Of a stretch of DNA of 38,712 nucleotides, positions 1 through 7,708 are shown in pieces; within the stretch, counting starts at the first letter, position 1; each line of letters begins with the position of its first letter. The notes below the pieces were generated by a model, which saw only the letters and a program-made list of their open reading frames with translations, had not been told where the DNA came from and made no database searches. A program made the translations under genes and the position numbers. Source of the DNA: Hyphomicrobiales bacterium. GTDB lineage: Bacteria > Pseudomonadota > Alphaproteobacteria > Rhizobiales > Rhizobiaceae. Location: the NCBI GenBank assembly GCA_900472295.1, contig UCIA01000029.1:307978-346689 (forward strand), written 5' to 3'.

Positions 1-1
1 T

Positions 2-38
2 CGCCTTCGGCGACACCTTCCCCCACAAGGGGGGAAGG
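2..38. repeat. Hairpin pair downstream of prfC (edge of an intergenic mosaic repeat)
   Basis: A small CGCC-TTC-GGCG hairpin (2-12) is followed by a 9-bp stem, CCTTCCCCC (16-24) pairing with GGGGGAAGG (30-38). It ends 6 bp from the prfC stop codon. There is no U-run after the stem in the prfC direction, so it is not a canonical intrinsic terminator. Its sequence resembles the inner stem of the longer inverted repeat at 4335-4524, so it is probably a truncated or window-clipped member of that family. Confidence 0.5.
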
Positions 39-44
39 GAAAGC

Positions 45-1637
45 TTACGCCGCTCTGTCGCGAACCTGATAGTCCTTGATCGTCGCGAAGCGGATTTCCT
101 TCCAGCGCTCAGCTTCATAATTCAGCGAGAAGGCATGCTGGGCCAAAAACACCGGGTCGTTGTCGAGGTCGCGGGCGATGTCGCCGCGATGGGCTTCGAT
201 GAAGCGAAGCGTCTCGGCCTTGTCGTCGGCCGAAATCCAGCGGCAGACCGAAAAGCGCGACATCTCGAATTCGACCGGCAGCGTGTATTCGAAATTCAGC
301 CGCTCCTTCAAAACGTCGAGCTGCAGGGCGCCGACGACGCCGACGATGGCTGGTGAGCCATCCTCGGGCGAAAACAGCTGCACGACGCCTTCCTCGGCCA
401 TCTGGTGCAGCGCTTCCTTGAGTTTTTTCGCCTTCATGGCGTCGCCGAGGCGGACGCGGCGCAGGATTTCCGGGGCGAAGTTCGGCACGCCTCGGAACAG
501 GATTTCCTCGCCCTCGGTCAGCGTATCGCCGATGCGCAGCGTGCCGTGGTTGGGGATGCCGACGACGTCGCCGGCAAAGGCCTCGTCGGCGGTGACGCGG
601 GTGCGGGCGAAGAAGAACTGCGGCGCCGACAGGCTCATCGGCTTGCCGGTGCGCACCAGCTTGGCCTTCATGCCGCGCTCGAGCTTGCCAGAGCAGACGC
701 GCACGAAAGCGATGCGGTCGCGGTGGTTGGGGTCCATATTGGCCTGGATCTTGAACACGAAGGAGGTCATTTTGTCCTCCGTCGCCTCGACCTTGCGGGT
801 GTCGGCCTCCTGCGCGCGCGGCGGCGGCCCGAAGGCGCCGAGCGCCTCGATGAGGTCGCGCACGCCATAGTTGCGCAGCGCCGAGCCGAAATAGACCGGC
901 GTCAGATGGCCCTCGCGAAAGGCGTCGATGTCGAGCGGCCGGCAGGCCTCGCGGGCGAGCTCCAGCTCCTCGATGAAGGCTTCGCGCTCGTTTTCCGGCA
1001 ACAGGCCGGCGACACGGTTGGAATCGGGACCGTTGACCGGCGTGCGTTCCTTCTCCGCATCGCCCTTGCGCACCGCGTTCAGCGCCAGGTGATAGGTGCC
1101 GGCAAACGTCTTGCCGCGGCCGATCGGCCAGGTGATCGGGGCGGTGTCCAGCGCCAACTTCTGCTCGATCTCGTCGAGGATTTCGAACGGATCGCGGCTC
1201 TCGCGGTCCATCTTGTTGATGAAGGTGATGATCGGGATGTCGCGCAGCCGGCAGACTTCGAACAGCTTTAGCGTGCGTGGCTCGATGCCCTTGGCGGCGT
1301 CGATGACCATGACGGCCGAGTCCACCGCCGACAGCGTGCGGTAGGTATCGTCGGCGAAATCCTCGTGGCCGGGCGTGTCGAGCAGGTTGAAGACATTGTC
1401 CTCATATTCGAAGGTCATCACCGAGGTGACGACCGAAATGCCGCGCTCGCGCTCGATCTTCATCCAGTCGGACCGGGTCTGGATGCGGTCCTTCTTGGCC
1501 TTGACCTCGCCGGCAAGCTGGATGGCGCCGCCGAACAGCAGCAGCTTTTCGGTCAGCGTCGTCTTGCCGGCGTCGGGGTGGGCGATGATCGCGAAAGTGC
1601 GGCGGCGCGATACCGCCTGGTCGATGTCTTCTGCCAA
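45..1637 (-). CDS. prfC: Peptide chain release factor 3 (RF3)
   Basis: RF3 is the translational GTPase that removes RF1/RF2 from the ribosome after peptide release. The 530-residue product has the expected length. Its N-terminal GTPase domain shows G1 AHPDAGKTTLTEK (about residues 19-31), the G2-region stretch RERGISVVTSV, G3 DTPGHEDF and G4 INKMDRE, followed by the RF3 domain 2 and C-terminal domains. The start codon is TTG (complement of 1635-1637). No in-frame ATG lies close upstream that would give a normal RF3 N-terminus, and an AGGA lies about 11 nt before the TTG. It is divergent from the FAD oxidoreductase gene. Family identity is certain; the exact start is slightly less so. Confidence 0.96.
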   Translation of the reverse strand: MAEDIDQAVSRRRTFAIIAHPDAGKTTLTEKLLLFGGAIQLAGEVKAKKDRIQTRSDWMKIERERGISVVTSVMTFEYEDNVFNLLDTPGHEDFADDTYRTLSAVDSAVMVIDAAKGIEPRTLKLFEVCRLRDIPIITFINKMDRESRDPFEILDEIEQKLALDTAPITWPIGRGKTFAGTYHLALNAVRKGDAEKERTPVNGPDSNRVAGLLPENEREAFIEELELAREACRPLDIDAFREGHLTPVYFGSALRNYGVRDLIEALGAFGPPPRAQEADTRKVEATEDKMTSFVFKIQANMDPNHRDRIAFVRVCSGKLERGMKAKLVRTGKPMSLSAPQFFFARTRVTADEAFAGDVVGIPNHGTLRIGDTLTEGEEILFRGVPNFAPEILRRVRLGDAMKAKKLKEALHQMAEEGVVQLFSPEDGSPAIVGVVGALQLDVLKERLNFEYTLPVEFEMSRFSVCRWISADDKAETLRFIEAHRGDIARDLDNDPVFLAQHAFSLNYEAERWKEIRFATIKDYQVRDRAA

Positions 1638-1777
1638 TTTCTGGAATCCTGTCTGTGGCGCGGGCTTCTAGCAGCGCATTGCCAGCCTGTCGACAGTTTC
1701 GGGCCAGTGGACCCCGACTGCCCTTGAGCTTGAACCGCTGCGGTGGCATCAGGGAACCCAACTCTCAGAGGTTCAGC

Positions 1778-2851
1778 ATGAGCAGCACGAAGGAAGTCAT
1801 CGTCATTGGCGCCGGCATTATCGGCGCGTCCATCGCCTGGCATCTTACCAGAGCGGGCGCGCAGGTGACGGTGGTTTCCGAGAGCGGCGCCGGCGGTGTC
1901 GCAACACCCAATTCCTTTGCCTGGATCAATGCCAGCTGGGGCAATCCCGAGATCTATTTCCGGCTGCGCACGCGCGCCATGGCCGAGTGGAAACGGCTGG
2001 CAAACGAGCTGCCGGGGCTGCCGCTCAACTGGTGCGGTGGGCTGTGCTACGACCTGCCTGCCGACCGACTCGAAGCCTACGCGGCGGAGCACACGTCCTG
2101 GGGCTACGGCATCGAACGCGTCGACGCCAGGCGGGCGGCGCAAATCGAGCCCAATCTGGTCGAGCCGCCTGAATTCGCTGTTTATGTCGCCGAAGAAGGC
2201 GTCGCCGAGCCGGTCGCGGCCGCCAAGGCGCTTCTGGCCGATGCGGAGCGGCAGGGGGCGAAAATCATCCCTGGAGCTGTCGCCGCCTTGGTGCACTCCA
2301 ATGGCAAGATTTCCGGCGTGGAGATTTCCGGCCAGCGGATTGCCGCCGACGAGGTGGTGATCGCGGCCGGCACCGGCGCCCCGGCCATTGCCGCTACCGC
2401 CGGCATCAAGCTGCCGATCGAGACGCCGCCGGGCCTGATCGTCCATTCGCGGCCCTACAAAAAGCTTCTCAACGGGCTGGTGCATGCCGAGAGGCTGCAT
2501 ATGCGCCAGACGGCCGAGGGTCGCATCATCGCGGGTTCGGATTTCGCCGGCGGCGATCCTGGCGAAAACCCTGACACCACGGCGCGTGATTTGTTCGCGG
2601 CAGCCAAGGCAGCCTTGCGCGGCGCCGACGGACTGGAGCTTGATTTCCACACCGTCGGCTACCGGCCGACGCCGACCGACGGCTTTCCGATCATCGGCCG
2701 CGCGGAGGGTGTCGACGGCCTCTATATCGCAGTCATGCATTCAGGCATCACGCTGGCGCCCGCCGTCGGCCTGTTCGCCACACGCGAAATCCTCGATGGC
2801 GAGCGCGACCCACTGCTGGCGCCTTATGGATTGGAGCGCTTCGCTCAGTAG
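1778..2851 (+). CDS. FAD-dependent oxidoreductase, DAO (glycine/D-amino-acid oxidase) family
   Basis: This is a 357-residue flavoprotein of the DAO fold, which oxidises amines such as D-amino acids, glycine or N-methylated amino acids. The N-terminus carries the dinucleotide-binding motif VIVIGAGIIGASIAWHL (from residue 7). The C-terminus has the DAO-family block GYRPTPTDGFPIIG, followed by a GLYIAVMHSGITLAP stretch that closes over the FAD. The start at 1778 puts the Rossmann motif next to the N-terminus and has AGAGG 7 nt upstream; the reading frame is open further upstream, but that extension is not protein-like. There is no signal peptide, so it is probably cytosolic. The substrate cannot be read from sequence. 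It converges with the amidase gene, with a 7-bp overlap of the two 3' ends. Confidence 0.9.
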   Translation: MSSTKEVIVIGAGIIGASIAWHLTRAGAQVTVVSESGAGGVATPNSFAWINASWGNPEIYFRLRTRAMAEWKRLANELPGLPLNWCGGLCYDLPADRLEAYAAEHTSWGYGIERVDARRAAQIEPNLVEPPEFAVYVAEEGVAEPVAAAKALLADAERQGAKIIPGAVAALVHSNGKISGVEISGQRIAADEVVIAAGTGAPAIAATAGIKLPIETPPGLIVHSRPYKKLLNGLVHAERLHMRQTAEGRIIAGSDFAGGDPGENPDTTARDLFAAAKAALRGADGLELDFHTVGYRPTPTDGFPIIGRAEGVDGLYIAVMHSGITLAPAVGLFATREILDGERDPLLAPYGLERFAQ

Positions 2852-4218
2852 CCGGGCGGACGCTTGAAGCCTCCGGTCAACAGCTCCATCGCCTTGGCGA
2901 TGCCGAGCAACCGCGCTTCCGACCAGCGCCTGCCAACCAGCTGCAGGCCGAGGGGCAAGCCGTCGCGGTCGTGTCCGCAGGGGATCGTCAGTGCAGGATG
3001 GCCGGAATAGTTGAAGACCGCGCCATAGGCCGGCAGCATCCAGTAGCTTTGCTCCTTGCCGTCGACCGCGATCGGCGTTCCCGGTTCGCAATGCGCAAAA
3101 GCCGTGGTCATGGCGACCGGGCACAGCAAGGCATCGCAGGTTTCGAAGAACCTGTCCCAGGCCAGGATGGAGCGATCGCGGCGGGCGAGTGCCTCGAACC
3201 AGCGCGAGACCGGCGTCGGGTTTTCGGGTGGCTCTGGTTCCGCTGCATCCAGCATCATGCCGATCAGCGTGCTGCCTTGCTCCAGATCGTCATGCAGATC
3301 AATCTCAGGCAGTTTCGCGTCCTCCACAATGACGCCTGCCGATTGCAACCGCATGGCCAGGCTTTCAACGGCGGCACTGATGTCGCCGGCCGCCGGAAGG
3401 CCGGGAAAGGATGGCGCCACAGTGATGCGCAGCGTCTTGAGGTCGACTTTCGGCATGGAATCGACCGGCACCGGCGTGAGGTCGGTGTCGGCTCCGTCCG
3501 GGCCGGCGATGATCTTGTAGATCAGCGCCAGATCGTCAACGCTGCGCGCCAGAGGGCCGAGGCAGGACATCAGCCGCACGCTGCGTGCAGCACCGCCAGG
3601 GTCGGGAAAGGCGCCGGCCAGTGACACACGGTGCTCGGTCGGCTTCAGGCCATAGACGCCACAAAATGCGGCAGGCAGGCGGATCGAGGCCTGCATGTCG
3701 GTGCCGACATCGAACGGCGTCATGCCCGTCGCCGCCGCTGCCGCAGCACCGCCGCTGGAGCCGCCAGCTGTGCGGTCGAGTTTCCACGGATTGCCGGTGC
3801 GTCCGAACAGCGGATTGTCCGACTGCCAGTCGCCCAGCATGGTCGCGACATTGGTCTTGCCGATCAGGATGCCGCCGGCGGCTTTGAGCCGCGCAACGAC
3901 CGGGCTGTCCGTCTTTGCGACATAGTCGGCGAATGGCGGAAAGCCAACCGTGGTCTTCATCCCAGCCGTTTCGTGCGTGTCCTTCAAGGTGAAGGGCACG
4001 CCATGCAGCGGGCCAAGCGCGGCGCCACTCGCCTGCGCTGTGTCGGCCTGTTTCGCACGCTCGCGGGCGCCTTCGCGGTCGAGGATGACGACCGCGTTGA
4101 CCTTCTCGTTGTGCCGATCGATCTGGGCCAGATGCGCGTCCAGGGCTTCCACGGCGGAGAGCTTTCGCGCCGCGATTGCTGCGGCTAGGTCGACGGTTGA
4201 GGAAAAGACGAGGTCCAT
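2845..4218 (-). CDS. Amidase (amidase-signature family)
   Basis: The 457-residue protein is an amidase-signature hydrolase that cleaves a C-N amide bond with a Ser-cisSer-Lys triad. The triad is visible as K79 (in FTLKDT), the cis-Ser S154 (in AGGSSGG) and the nucleophile S178 (in GTDMQASIRLPA). The 24-residue S-S spacing is the usual one, and GVYGLKPT follows as in the family. It is not GatA: no gatC or gatB is nearby and the C-terminal half differs. It lacks a signal peptide and is probably a cytosolic catabolic amidase. Its last 7 bases overlap the end of the convergent FAD oxidoreductase gene. The substrate is unknown. Confidence 0.92.
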   Translation of the reverse strand: MDLVFSSTVDLAAAIAARKLSAVEALDAHLAQIDRHNEKVNAVVILDREGARERAKQADTAQASGAALGPLHGVPFTLKDTHETAGMKTTVGFPPFADYVAKTDSPVVARLKAAGGILIGKTNVATMLGDWQSDNPLFGRTGNPWKLDRTAGGSSGGAAAAAATGMTPFDVGTDMQASIRLPAAFCGVYGLKPTEHRVSLAGAFPDPGGAARSVRLMSCLGPLARSVDDLALIYKIIAGPDGADTDLTPVPVDSMPKVDLKTLRITVAPSFPGLPAAGDISAAVESLAMRLQSAGVIVEDAKLPEIDLHDDLEQGSTLIGMMLDAAEPEPPENPTPVSRWFEALARRDRSILAWDRFFETCDALLCPVAMTTAFAHCEPGTPIAVDGKEQSYWMLPAYGAVFNYSGHPALTIPCGHDRDGLPLGLQLVGRRWSEARLLGIAKAMELLTGGFKRPPGY

Positions 4219-4334
4219 GATTGCTCCGCTTGGGGGCGCTTGTGCGATGGCGAACAGAGGCGCCGTTTCAGGCGGAGTTCAGCATTCAGGGACAGGTAGT
4301 GCTTGATCGAAATTGCGGTGATCGAGTTACCGCC

Positions 4335-4524
4335 CAATCGCATATGGCAGCGCCGCCCCCTCTCCGTCCGCTACGCGGCCACCTCTCCCCCATTTCATGG
4401 GGGCGAGGAAACGCTAACCTCCGAGGTCGCGCCGTTGGAAAACTTGGGTTCCTCGCCCCCACAAAGTGGGGGAGAGGTGGCTCGGCGAAGCCGAGACGGA
4501 GAGGGGGGACGCCATATGCGATTG
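4335..4524. repeat. Long imperfect inverted repeat (intergenic mosaic element)
   Basis: This element fills most of the 343-bp gap between the amidase and the amidotransferase genes. The left arm (about 4335-4413) begins CAATCGCATATGGC; the right arm (about 4448-4524) is its near reverse complement, ending GCCATATGCGATTG. Each arm contains a smaller nested hairpin built on CTCTCCCCCA...TGGGGGCGAGG. The gap shows no convincing coding sequence. It resembles the repeated intergenic elements known from rhizobial genomes and could form a large cruciform or RNA hairpin. Confidence 0.85.
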
Positions 4525-4561
4525 CGTGAGAGGGCGCGAAGGAACGCAGCCTGAATATGCC

Positions 4562-5356
4562 CTAGCCAACCAGCGCCAGCTTCGCGACAGTCGGCACAAA
4601 CGGCCTAATGCTCATCCCATCACCGGTGATGGTCACAAAGCTCGCCGGCGGTATCGCCTGCCAGTCGCCACCTTCGCGGTCGAAGGGCTCGGAGACGATG
4701 CAGCGGCCGCCATTGCGGACCGAGGTGTAGAGCGTCGGTGCGTGGGCGTCGCTGGCGTAGCGCACAGCATACAGCGCCTGGCCGTCCGAGAAAGCGGCGG
4801 TGAGTTTCAAGGACGGGTCGAGACCGGCGCGGCGCGACGCCTCGATGACGCGGGCGGTGGCGCGCGACACTGCCCCTTGCGGATCGTCAGAAAGCCCCTC
4901 GTCGATCATCAGCAGGAAAAACAGTTCGGAATCGGTGGTGCCTTCGCGCTGGTCGAAGACGGCGTCGGAGAGCGAATTCTCCAGCGCGCGGCGGATTTTT
5001 TCAAAGCCGCCGATCTGGCCGTTGTGCATGAACGACCAGCGGCCGGAGATGAAGGGGTGGCAGTTCATGCGGCTGGTGGCGCCGCCGGTCGATGCCCTGA
5101 CATGGGCGAGGAACAGGCCGGATTTGATCTGCCGGCACAGGCTTTTCAGGTTGGGGTCCGACCAGGCCGGCAGGATGTCGCGGTAGAGGCCGGGTTCGGG
5201 CCGGTCGCCATACCAGGCGAGACCGAAGCCGTCGCCATTGGTCGGCGACTTGGCTTCCTGGGCGCAATGGCTCTGGGTGATCAGCGAGTGACAGGGCGCG
5301 GAGACGATGTCTTCGAGGAAGACCGCTTCACCGAGATAAGCCGCCCATCGGCACAT
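4562..5356 (-). CDS. Class II glutamine amidotransferase (YafJ/EgtC-like)
   Basis: The 264-residue protein is a stand-alone Ntn-hydrolase glutaminase domain. Removal of Met1 would expose C2 (MCRWAAYLG) as the nucleophile. Other class II glutaminase hallmarks are NGDGFGLAWYG (40-50), HVRAST (85-90), NCHPF (98-102) and MHNGQIGGF (from 110). No synthetase or ATP-dependent amidating domain is fused, as in YafJ and EgtC proteins. No ergothioneine genes are nearby, so EgtC function is unlikely. It lies 15 bp downstream of the small DUF6356 gene on the same strand, indicating co-transcription. The substrate is unknown. Confidence 0.9.
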   Translation of the reverse strand: MCRWAAYLGEAVFLEDIVSAPCHSLITQSHCAQEAKSPTNGDGFGLAWYGDRPEPGLYRDILPAWSDPNLKSLCRQIKSGLFLAHVRASTGGATSRMNCHPFISGRWSFMHNGQIGGFEKIRRALENSLSDAVFDQREGTTDSELFFLLMIDEGLSDDPQGAVSRATARVIEASRRAGLDPSLKLTAAFSDGQALYAVRYASDAHAPTLYTSVRNGGRCIVSEPFDREGGDWQAIPPASFVTITGDGMSIRPFVPTVAKLALVG

Positions 5357-5371
5357 CGCTTCAAACCAATC

Positions 5372-5626
5372 CTAGGCGCGATCCAAGAGAGCCTGGGGCT
5401 CCTTGACCGCGTGTGAGCCTCTGTTGTGCGTCCGCTCATAGAGTTCGCGAACGATTCGGCTTGCCGTAGTCTCGAAGAGAAACGGCAAGAAAGCGTGAAC
5501 GAGTGCTGCTCCAGCAGCCATCAGGAGGCGCGAGCAGAACCAGGCGGCAAAGGCCATATGGCTGAAATAGGTCTCGCCCACCTTGGCCGGGTGGGAGGTG
5601 AACAGCTTCGAAAACAGCGTCGTCAT
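5372..5626 (-). CDS. Small membrane protein, DUF6356 family
   Basis: This is an 84-residue protein with an N-terminal block (KLFTSHPAKVGETYFSHM) and a hydrophobic segment at about residues 26-52, followed by FETTASRIVRELYER. The pattern matches the DUF6356 family of short alphaproteobacterial proteins as I remember it; its function is unknown. The ATG (complement of 5624-5626) is preceded by AGAGGG at good spacing, which fixes the start, although the frame stays open far upstream opposite the Lrp gene. It is the first gene of a probable two-gene operon with the amidotransferase and is divergent from the Lrp-type regulator, 114 bp away, which might control it. Confidence 0.82.
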   Translation of the reverse strand: MTTLFSKLFTSHPAKVGETYFSHMAFAAWFCSRLLMAAGAALVHAFLPFLFETTASRIVRELYERTHNRGSHAVKEPQALLDRA

Positions 5627-5721
5627 GGTGATCCCTCTGCCGGGATAAGCCCCGATGTTGAGTATCCTGACACGGGGCAAAGGTTCAGCGGTCTCAATTT
5701 GTCCTTGATGAACGACATATT

Positions 5722-5739
5722 TTGGGACATTCATCCCAA
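5722..5739. promoter_or_regulatory. Palindrome TTGGGA-N6-TCCCAA before the Lrp-type gene
   Basis: Perfect 6-bp arms separated by CATTCA end 1 bp before the chosen ATG of the Lrp/AsnC gene. Lrp-type regulators usually autoregulate through such dyads, so this may be its own operator or may also act on the divergent DUF6356 gene. That role is inferred from position and symmetry only. Confidence 0.45.
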
Positions 5740-5740
5740 C

Positions 5741-6211
5741 ATGGCGCTGGAAATCGATGAAATAGACCGAAGATTGCTCGCCGAACTGCAGCGCGACGGC
5801 ACCCTTTCGGTCGACCAACTCTCCGAACGAGTCGCGCTGTCGCGCAATGCCTGCTGGCGCCGCGTCAAGCGGCTGGAGGAAGACGGCGTCATCACCGGGC
5901 GAGTGGCGCTGGTCGATGCCGACAAGCTCGGGCTCGGGCTTTCGGTGTTCATCCTGATCCGCACCTCCAACCACGATCCGGACTGGCTGCAGAAATTCCG
6001 CGCGGCGGTGACCGGCTTTCCCGAGATCACCGGCGTCTACCGCATGTCCGGCGATCTCGACTATGTGGTGCGGGCACGCGTTGCCGACATGAAAGCCTAT
6101 GACCGGCTCTACCAGCGGCTGATCGCCAAGGTGTCGCTGTCGGATGTTTCGGCCTCCTTCGTCATGGAGGAGATCAAGGAGACAACGGTGGTGCCGGTGG
6201 AGTTGCGTTGA
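5741..6211 (+). CDS. Lrp/AsnC family transcriptional regulator
   Basis: The 156-residue protein has the two-domain Lrp/AsnC layout. The N-terminal winged HTH lies at about residues 4-60 (IDEIDRRLLAELQRDG, then LSERVALSRNACWRRVKRLE). A C-terminal RAM/ACT-like effector domain contains the MSGDLDYVVRARV stretch. These proteins form octamers or hexadecamers and typically sense amino acids. An ATG at 5708 is in frame and would add 11 residues. I prefer 5741 because it gives the standard family N-terminus and leaves the palindrome at 5722-5739 outside the gene. The target is unknown; neighbouring amino-acid-related genes are candidates. Confidence 0.93.
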   Translation: MALEIDEIDRRLLAELQRDGTLSVDQLSERVALSRNACWRRVKRLEEDGVITGRVALVDADKLGLGLSVFILIRTSNHDPDWLQKFRAAVTGFPEITGVYRMSGDLDYVVRARVADMKAYDRLYQRLIAKVSLSDVSASFVMEEIKETTVVPVELR

Positions 6212-6313
6212 GGCATGTTGATACCCAGGCCATCGCGACGCCGCAAAGAAAGGCGTTGATACCCTTGCGGGCGAGTTGACCGAATCGCCGTTCGCGCCGA
6301 TAGGATCGATTTT

Positions 6314-6799
6314 ATGCGCGCAGCCCTCCAAAACTCCTCCGTCATTGGTCCCACTGTCGGCTTCGTCAGGTTGCCGCATGGTGAAGGACTACCCCTCCCC
6401 GCCTACGAAAGCACTGGTGCCGCCGGCATGGATCTGCGCGCCGCAGTGCCGGAAGACCGGCCGCTGCTGATCCTGCCGGGCAAGCGCGCTCTGGTGCCGA
6501 CCGGACTGATCCTGGAAATACCCGAGGGGATGGAAGGCCAGGTGCGGCCACGCTCCGGCCTTGCCTTCAAACATGGGCTTACCGTTCTCAATTCGCCGGG
6601 GACCGTCGACAGCGACTATCGCGGCGAGGTCAAGGTGCTGCTGGTCAACCTCGGCGACGAGGATTTCGCGGTGACGCGCGGCATGCGCATTGCCCAGATC
6701 GTCTTTGCCGTAGTAACGCAGGCAACCGTCGAGGAGCGCTCGCTGGCCGGCGCTACGACGCGCGGCGCGGGCGGGTTCGGATCGACCGGCACCGCTTAA
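6314..6799 (+). CDS. dut: Deoxyuridine 5'-triphosphate nucleotidohydrolase (dUTPase)
   Basis: The enzyme hydrolyses dUTP to dUMP and PPi, keeping uracil out of DNA and feeding dTMP synthesis. All five trimeric-dUTPase motifs are present in 161 residues: I AGMDLRA (37-43), II RPRSGLA (78-84), III GTVDSDYRGE with catalytic D99, IV RGMRIAQIVF, and the P-loop-like motif V RGAGGFGSTG (150-159). The family usually has about 150 residues; here the N-terminus is slightly longer. AGGA lies about 9 nt before the ATG. The stop codon (6797-6799) falls inside an inverted repeat. Confidence 0.97.
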   Translation: MRAALQNSSVIGPTVGFVRLPHGEGLPLPAYESTGAAGMDLRAAVPEDRPLLILPGKRALVPTGLILEIPEGMEGQVRPRSGLAFKHGLTVLNSPGTVDSDYRGEVKVLLVNLGDEDFAVTRGMRIAQIVFAVVTQATVEERSLAGATTRGAGGFGSTGTA

Positions 6800-6840
6800 A
6801 GCGCGTCGCGCCGAAACGGATTCATGCGACGCGCTTTAAG
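6795..6840. repeat. 15-bp perfect inverted repeat spanning the dut stop codon
   Basis: CTTAAAGCGCGTCGC (6795-6809) pairs with GCGACGCGCTTTAAG (6826-6840) around a 16-nt loop. The dut TAA is part of the left arm. No U-run follows, so termination is possible but not shown. It belongs to the same general class of rhizobial intergenic palindromes as the hairpin that follows at 6854. Confidence 0.8.
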
Positions 6841-6853
6841 CCTTTATTTTGAT

Positions 6854-6897
6854 GCATGTCGTTCTCTCAAAACCGGGGCCACTTTTGAGCGACATGC
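6854..6897. repeat. Divergent copy of the 45-49 bp palindromic repeat family
   Basis: The outer arms GCATGTCG / CGACATGC and the inner arms TCAAAA / TTTTGA surround a CCGGGGCCAC centre. The centre matches the other copies at 11422, 20905 and 33889 (AAAACCG...CACTTTT), but both stems differ in sequence while remaining complementary. It sits directly before the HAD gene start. Confidence 0.75.
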
Positions 6898-6901
6898 AAA
6901 A

Positions 6902-7561
6902 ATGAGCATACCAAAACTGGTCATCTTCGACTGCGACGGTATCCTGGTCGATACCGAGAACCTTGCCAACCGGCGGCTTGCCGAGTGGCTGAGCGCGGCG
7001 GGCTTTCCCACCAACTTCGAATATTGCCGCAAATACTTTTCCGGCCGCAGCATGGCTTCGGTGCAAAAGGAAATCGAAGAGACGACCGCTGTGCGGCTCG
7101 GCGCCGATTTCGTCGACCGCTGGAATGCCGGCCTGCCCGATCTGTTCGCGCATGGCGTCGAGGCAATCCCGTATGTGCGCGAGTTCATCGAGGCGGTTCG
7201 CGCGGCCGGCATCCCCTATTGCGTCGCCACCTCGGCGCGTATCTCGAAGATGCACATCACGCTAGGCCAGACCGGCCTCTTGCCTTTGTTCGAGCACGCC
7301 ATGTTCTCTTCGACCATGGTCGGCCGCGGCAAGCCGTTCCCGGACCTGTTCCTGCATGCGGCCAAGACCATGGGCTTTGCGCCCGCCGACTGCATCGTCA
7401 TCGAGGACAGCGTCGCCGGCACGCAGGCCGGCATCGCAGCCGGCATGCGCGTCTATTCCTATCATGGCGATCCCTATTCCGAACGCGACCGGCTGGCGGA
7501 AGCCGGCGGCATCCTGTTCGACGACATGCGCTTGCTGGCTGATCTGGTGCCGATCCACTGA
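6902..7561 (+). CDS. HAD-superfamily hydrolase, subfamily IA (phosphatase/phosphoglucomutase-like)
   Basis: This 219-residue HAD phosphatase has all four motifs: I DCDGILVDTE (D10 nucleophile, D12), II S111 in VATSAR, III K144 in GRGKPFPDLF, and IV IEDSVAG (E168, D169). A helical C1 cap lies between motifs I and II. The layout fits the beta-phosphoglucomutase/phosphoglycolate-phosphatase-like subgroup, whose members dephosphorylate small sugar phosphates; the actual substrate cannot be told. The start at 6902 is chosen because the upstream in-frame extension runs through the palindromic repeat. No strong ribosome-binding site is seen. Confidence 0.9.
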   Translation: MSIPKLVIFDCDGILVDTENLANRRLAEWLSAAGFPTNFEYCRKYFSGRSMASVQKEIEETTAVRLGADFVDRWNAGLPDLFAHGVEAIPYVREFIEAVRAAGIPYCVATSARISKMHITLGQTGLLPLFEHAMFSSTMVGRGKPFPDLFLHAAKTMGFAPADCIVIEDSVAGTQAGIAAGMRVYSYHGDPYSERDRLAEAGGILFDDMRLLADLVPIH

Positions 7562-7596
7562 GCTGATTTCGGCCCAGGCTGCACGCCTCATTTCGA

Positions 7597-7674
7597 GCGT
7601 TTGTCAGCAGAGGATGCCAAACGCTTCTGAACCAACCGCATTCGTTTGCCCGGTGCAAACCGGAACGCTAGAAT
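7597..7674 (+). promoter_or_regulatory. Probable sigma-70 promoter with GTTTG/CAAAC operator dyads
   Basis: TTGCCC (7646-7651) and TAGAAT (7669-7674), 17 bp apart, form a good -35/-10 pair about 35 bp before the ICL/PEPM start. Over the -35 lies GTTTGC-N5-GCAAAC (7644-7660). A second dyad, GCGTTTG-N14-CAAACGC (7597-7603 and 7618-7624), lies about 20 bp upstream. Two dyads sharing the GTTTG half-site suggest a repressor or activator of the ICL-hydroxyproline dehydratase unit. The regulator is not identified here. Confidence 0.5.
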
Positions 7675-7708
7675 CCGCAGACATCTCCGCACCTGAAGGG
7701 AAGCATCC

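Noticed and set aside
5627..6379. Long in-frame upstream extension of the DUF6356 gene
   Set aside because: It runs opposite the Lrp gene and has no homology-like pattern, while the internal ATG at 5626 has a good ribosome-binding site.
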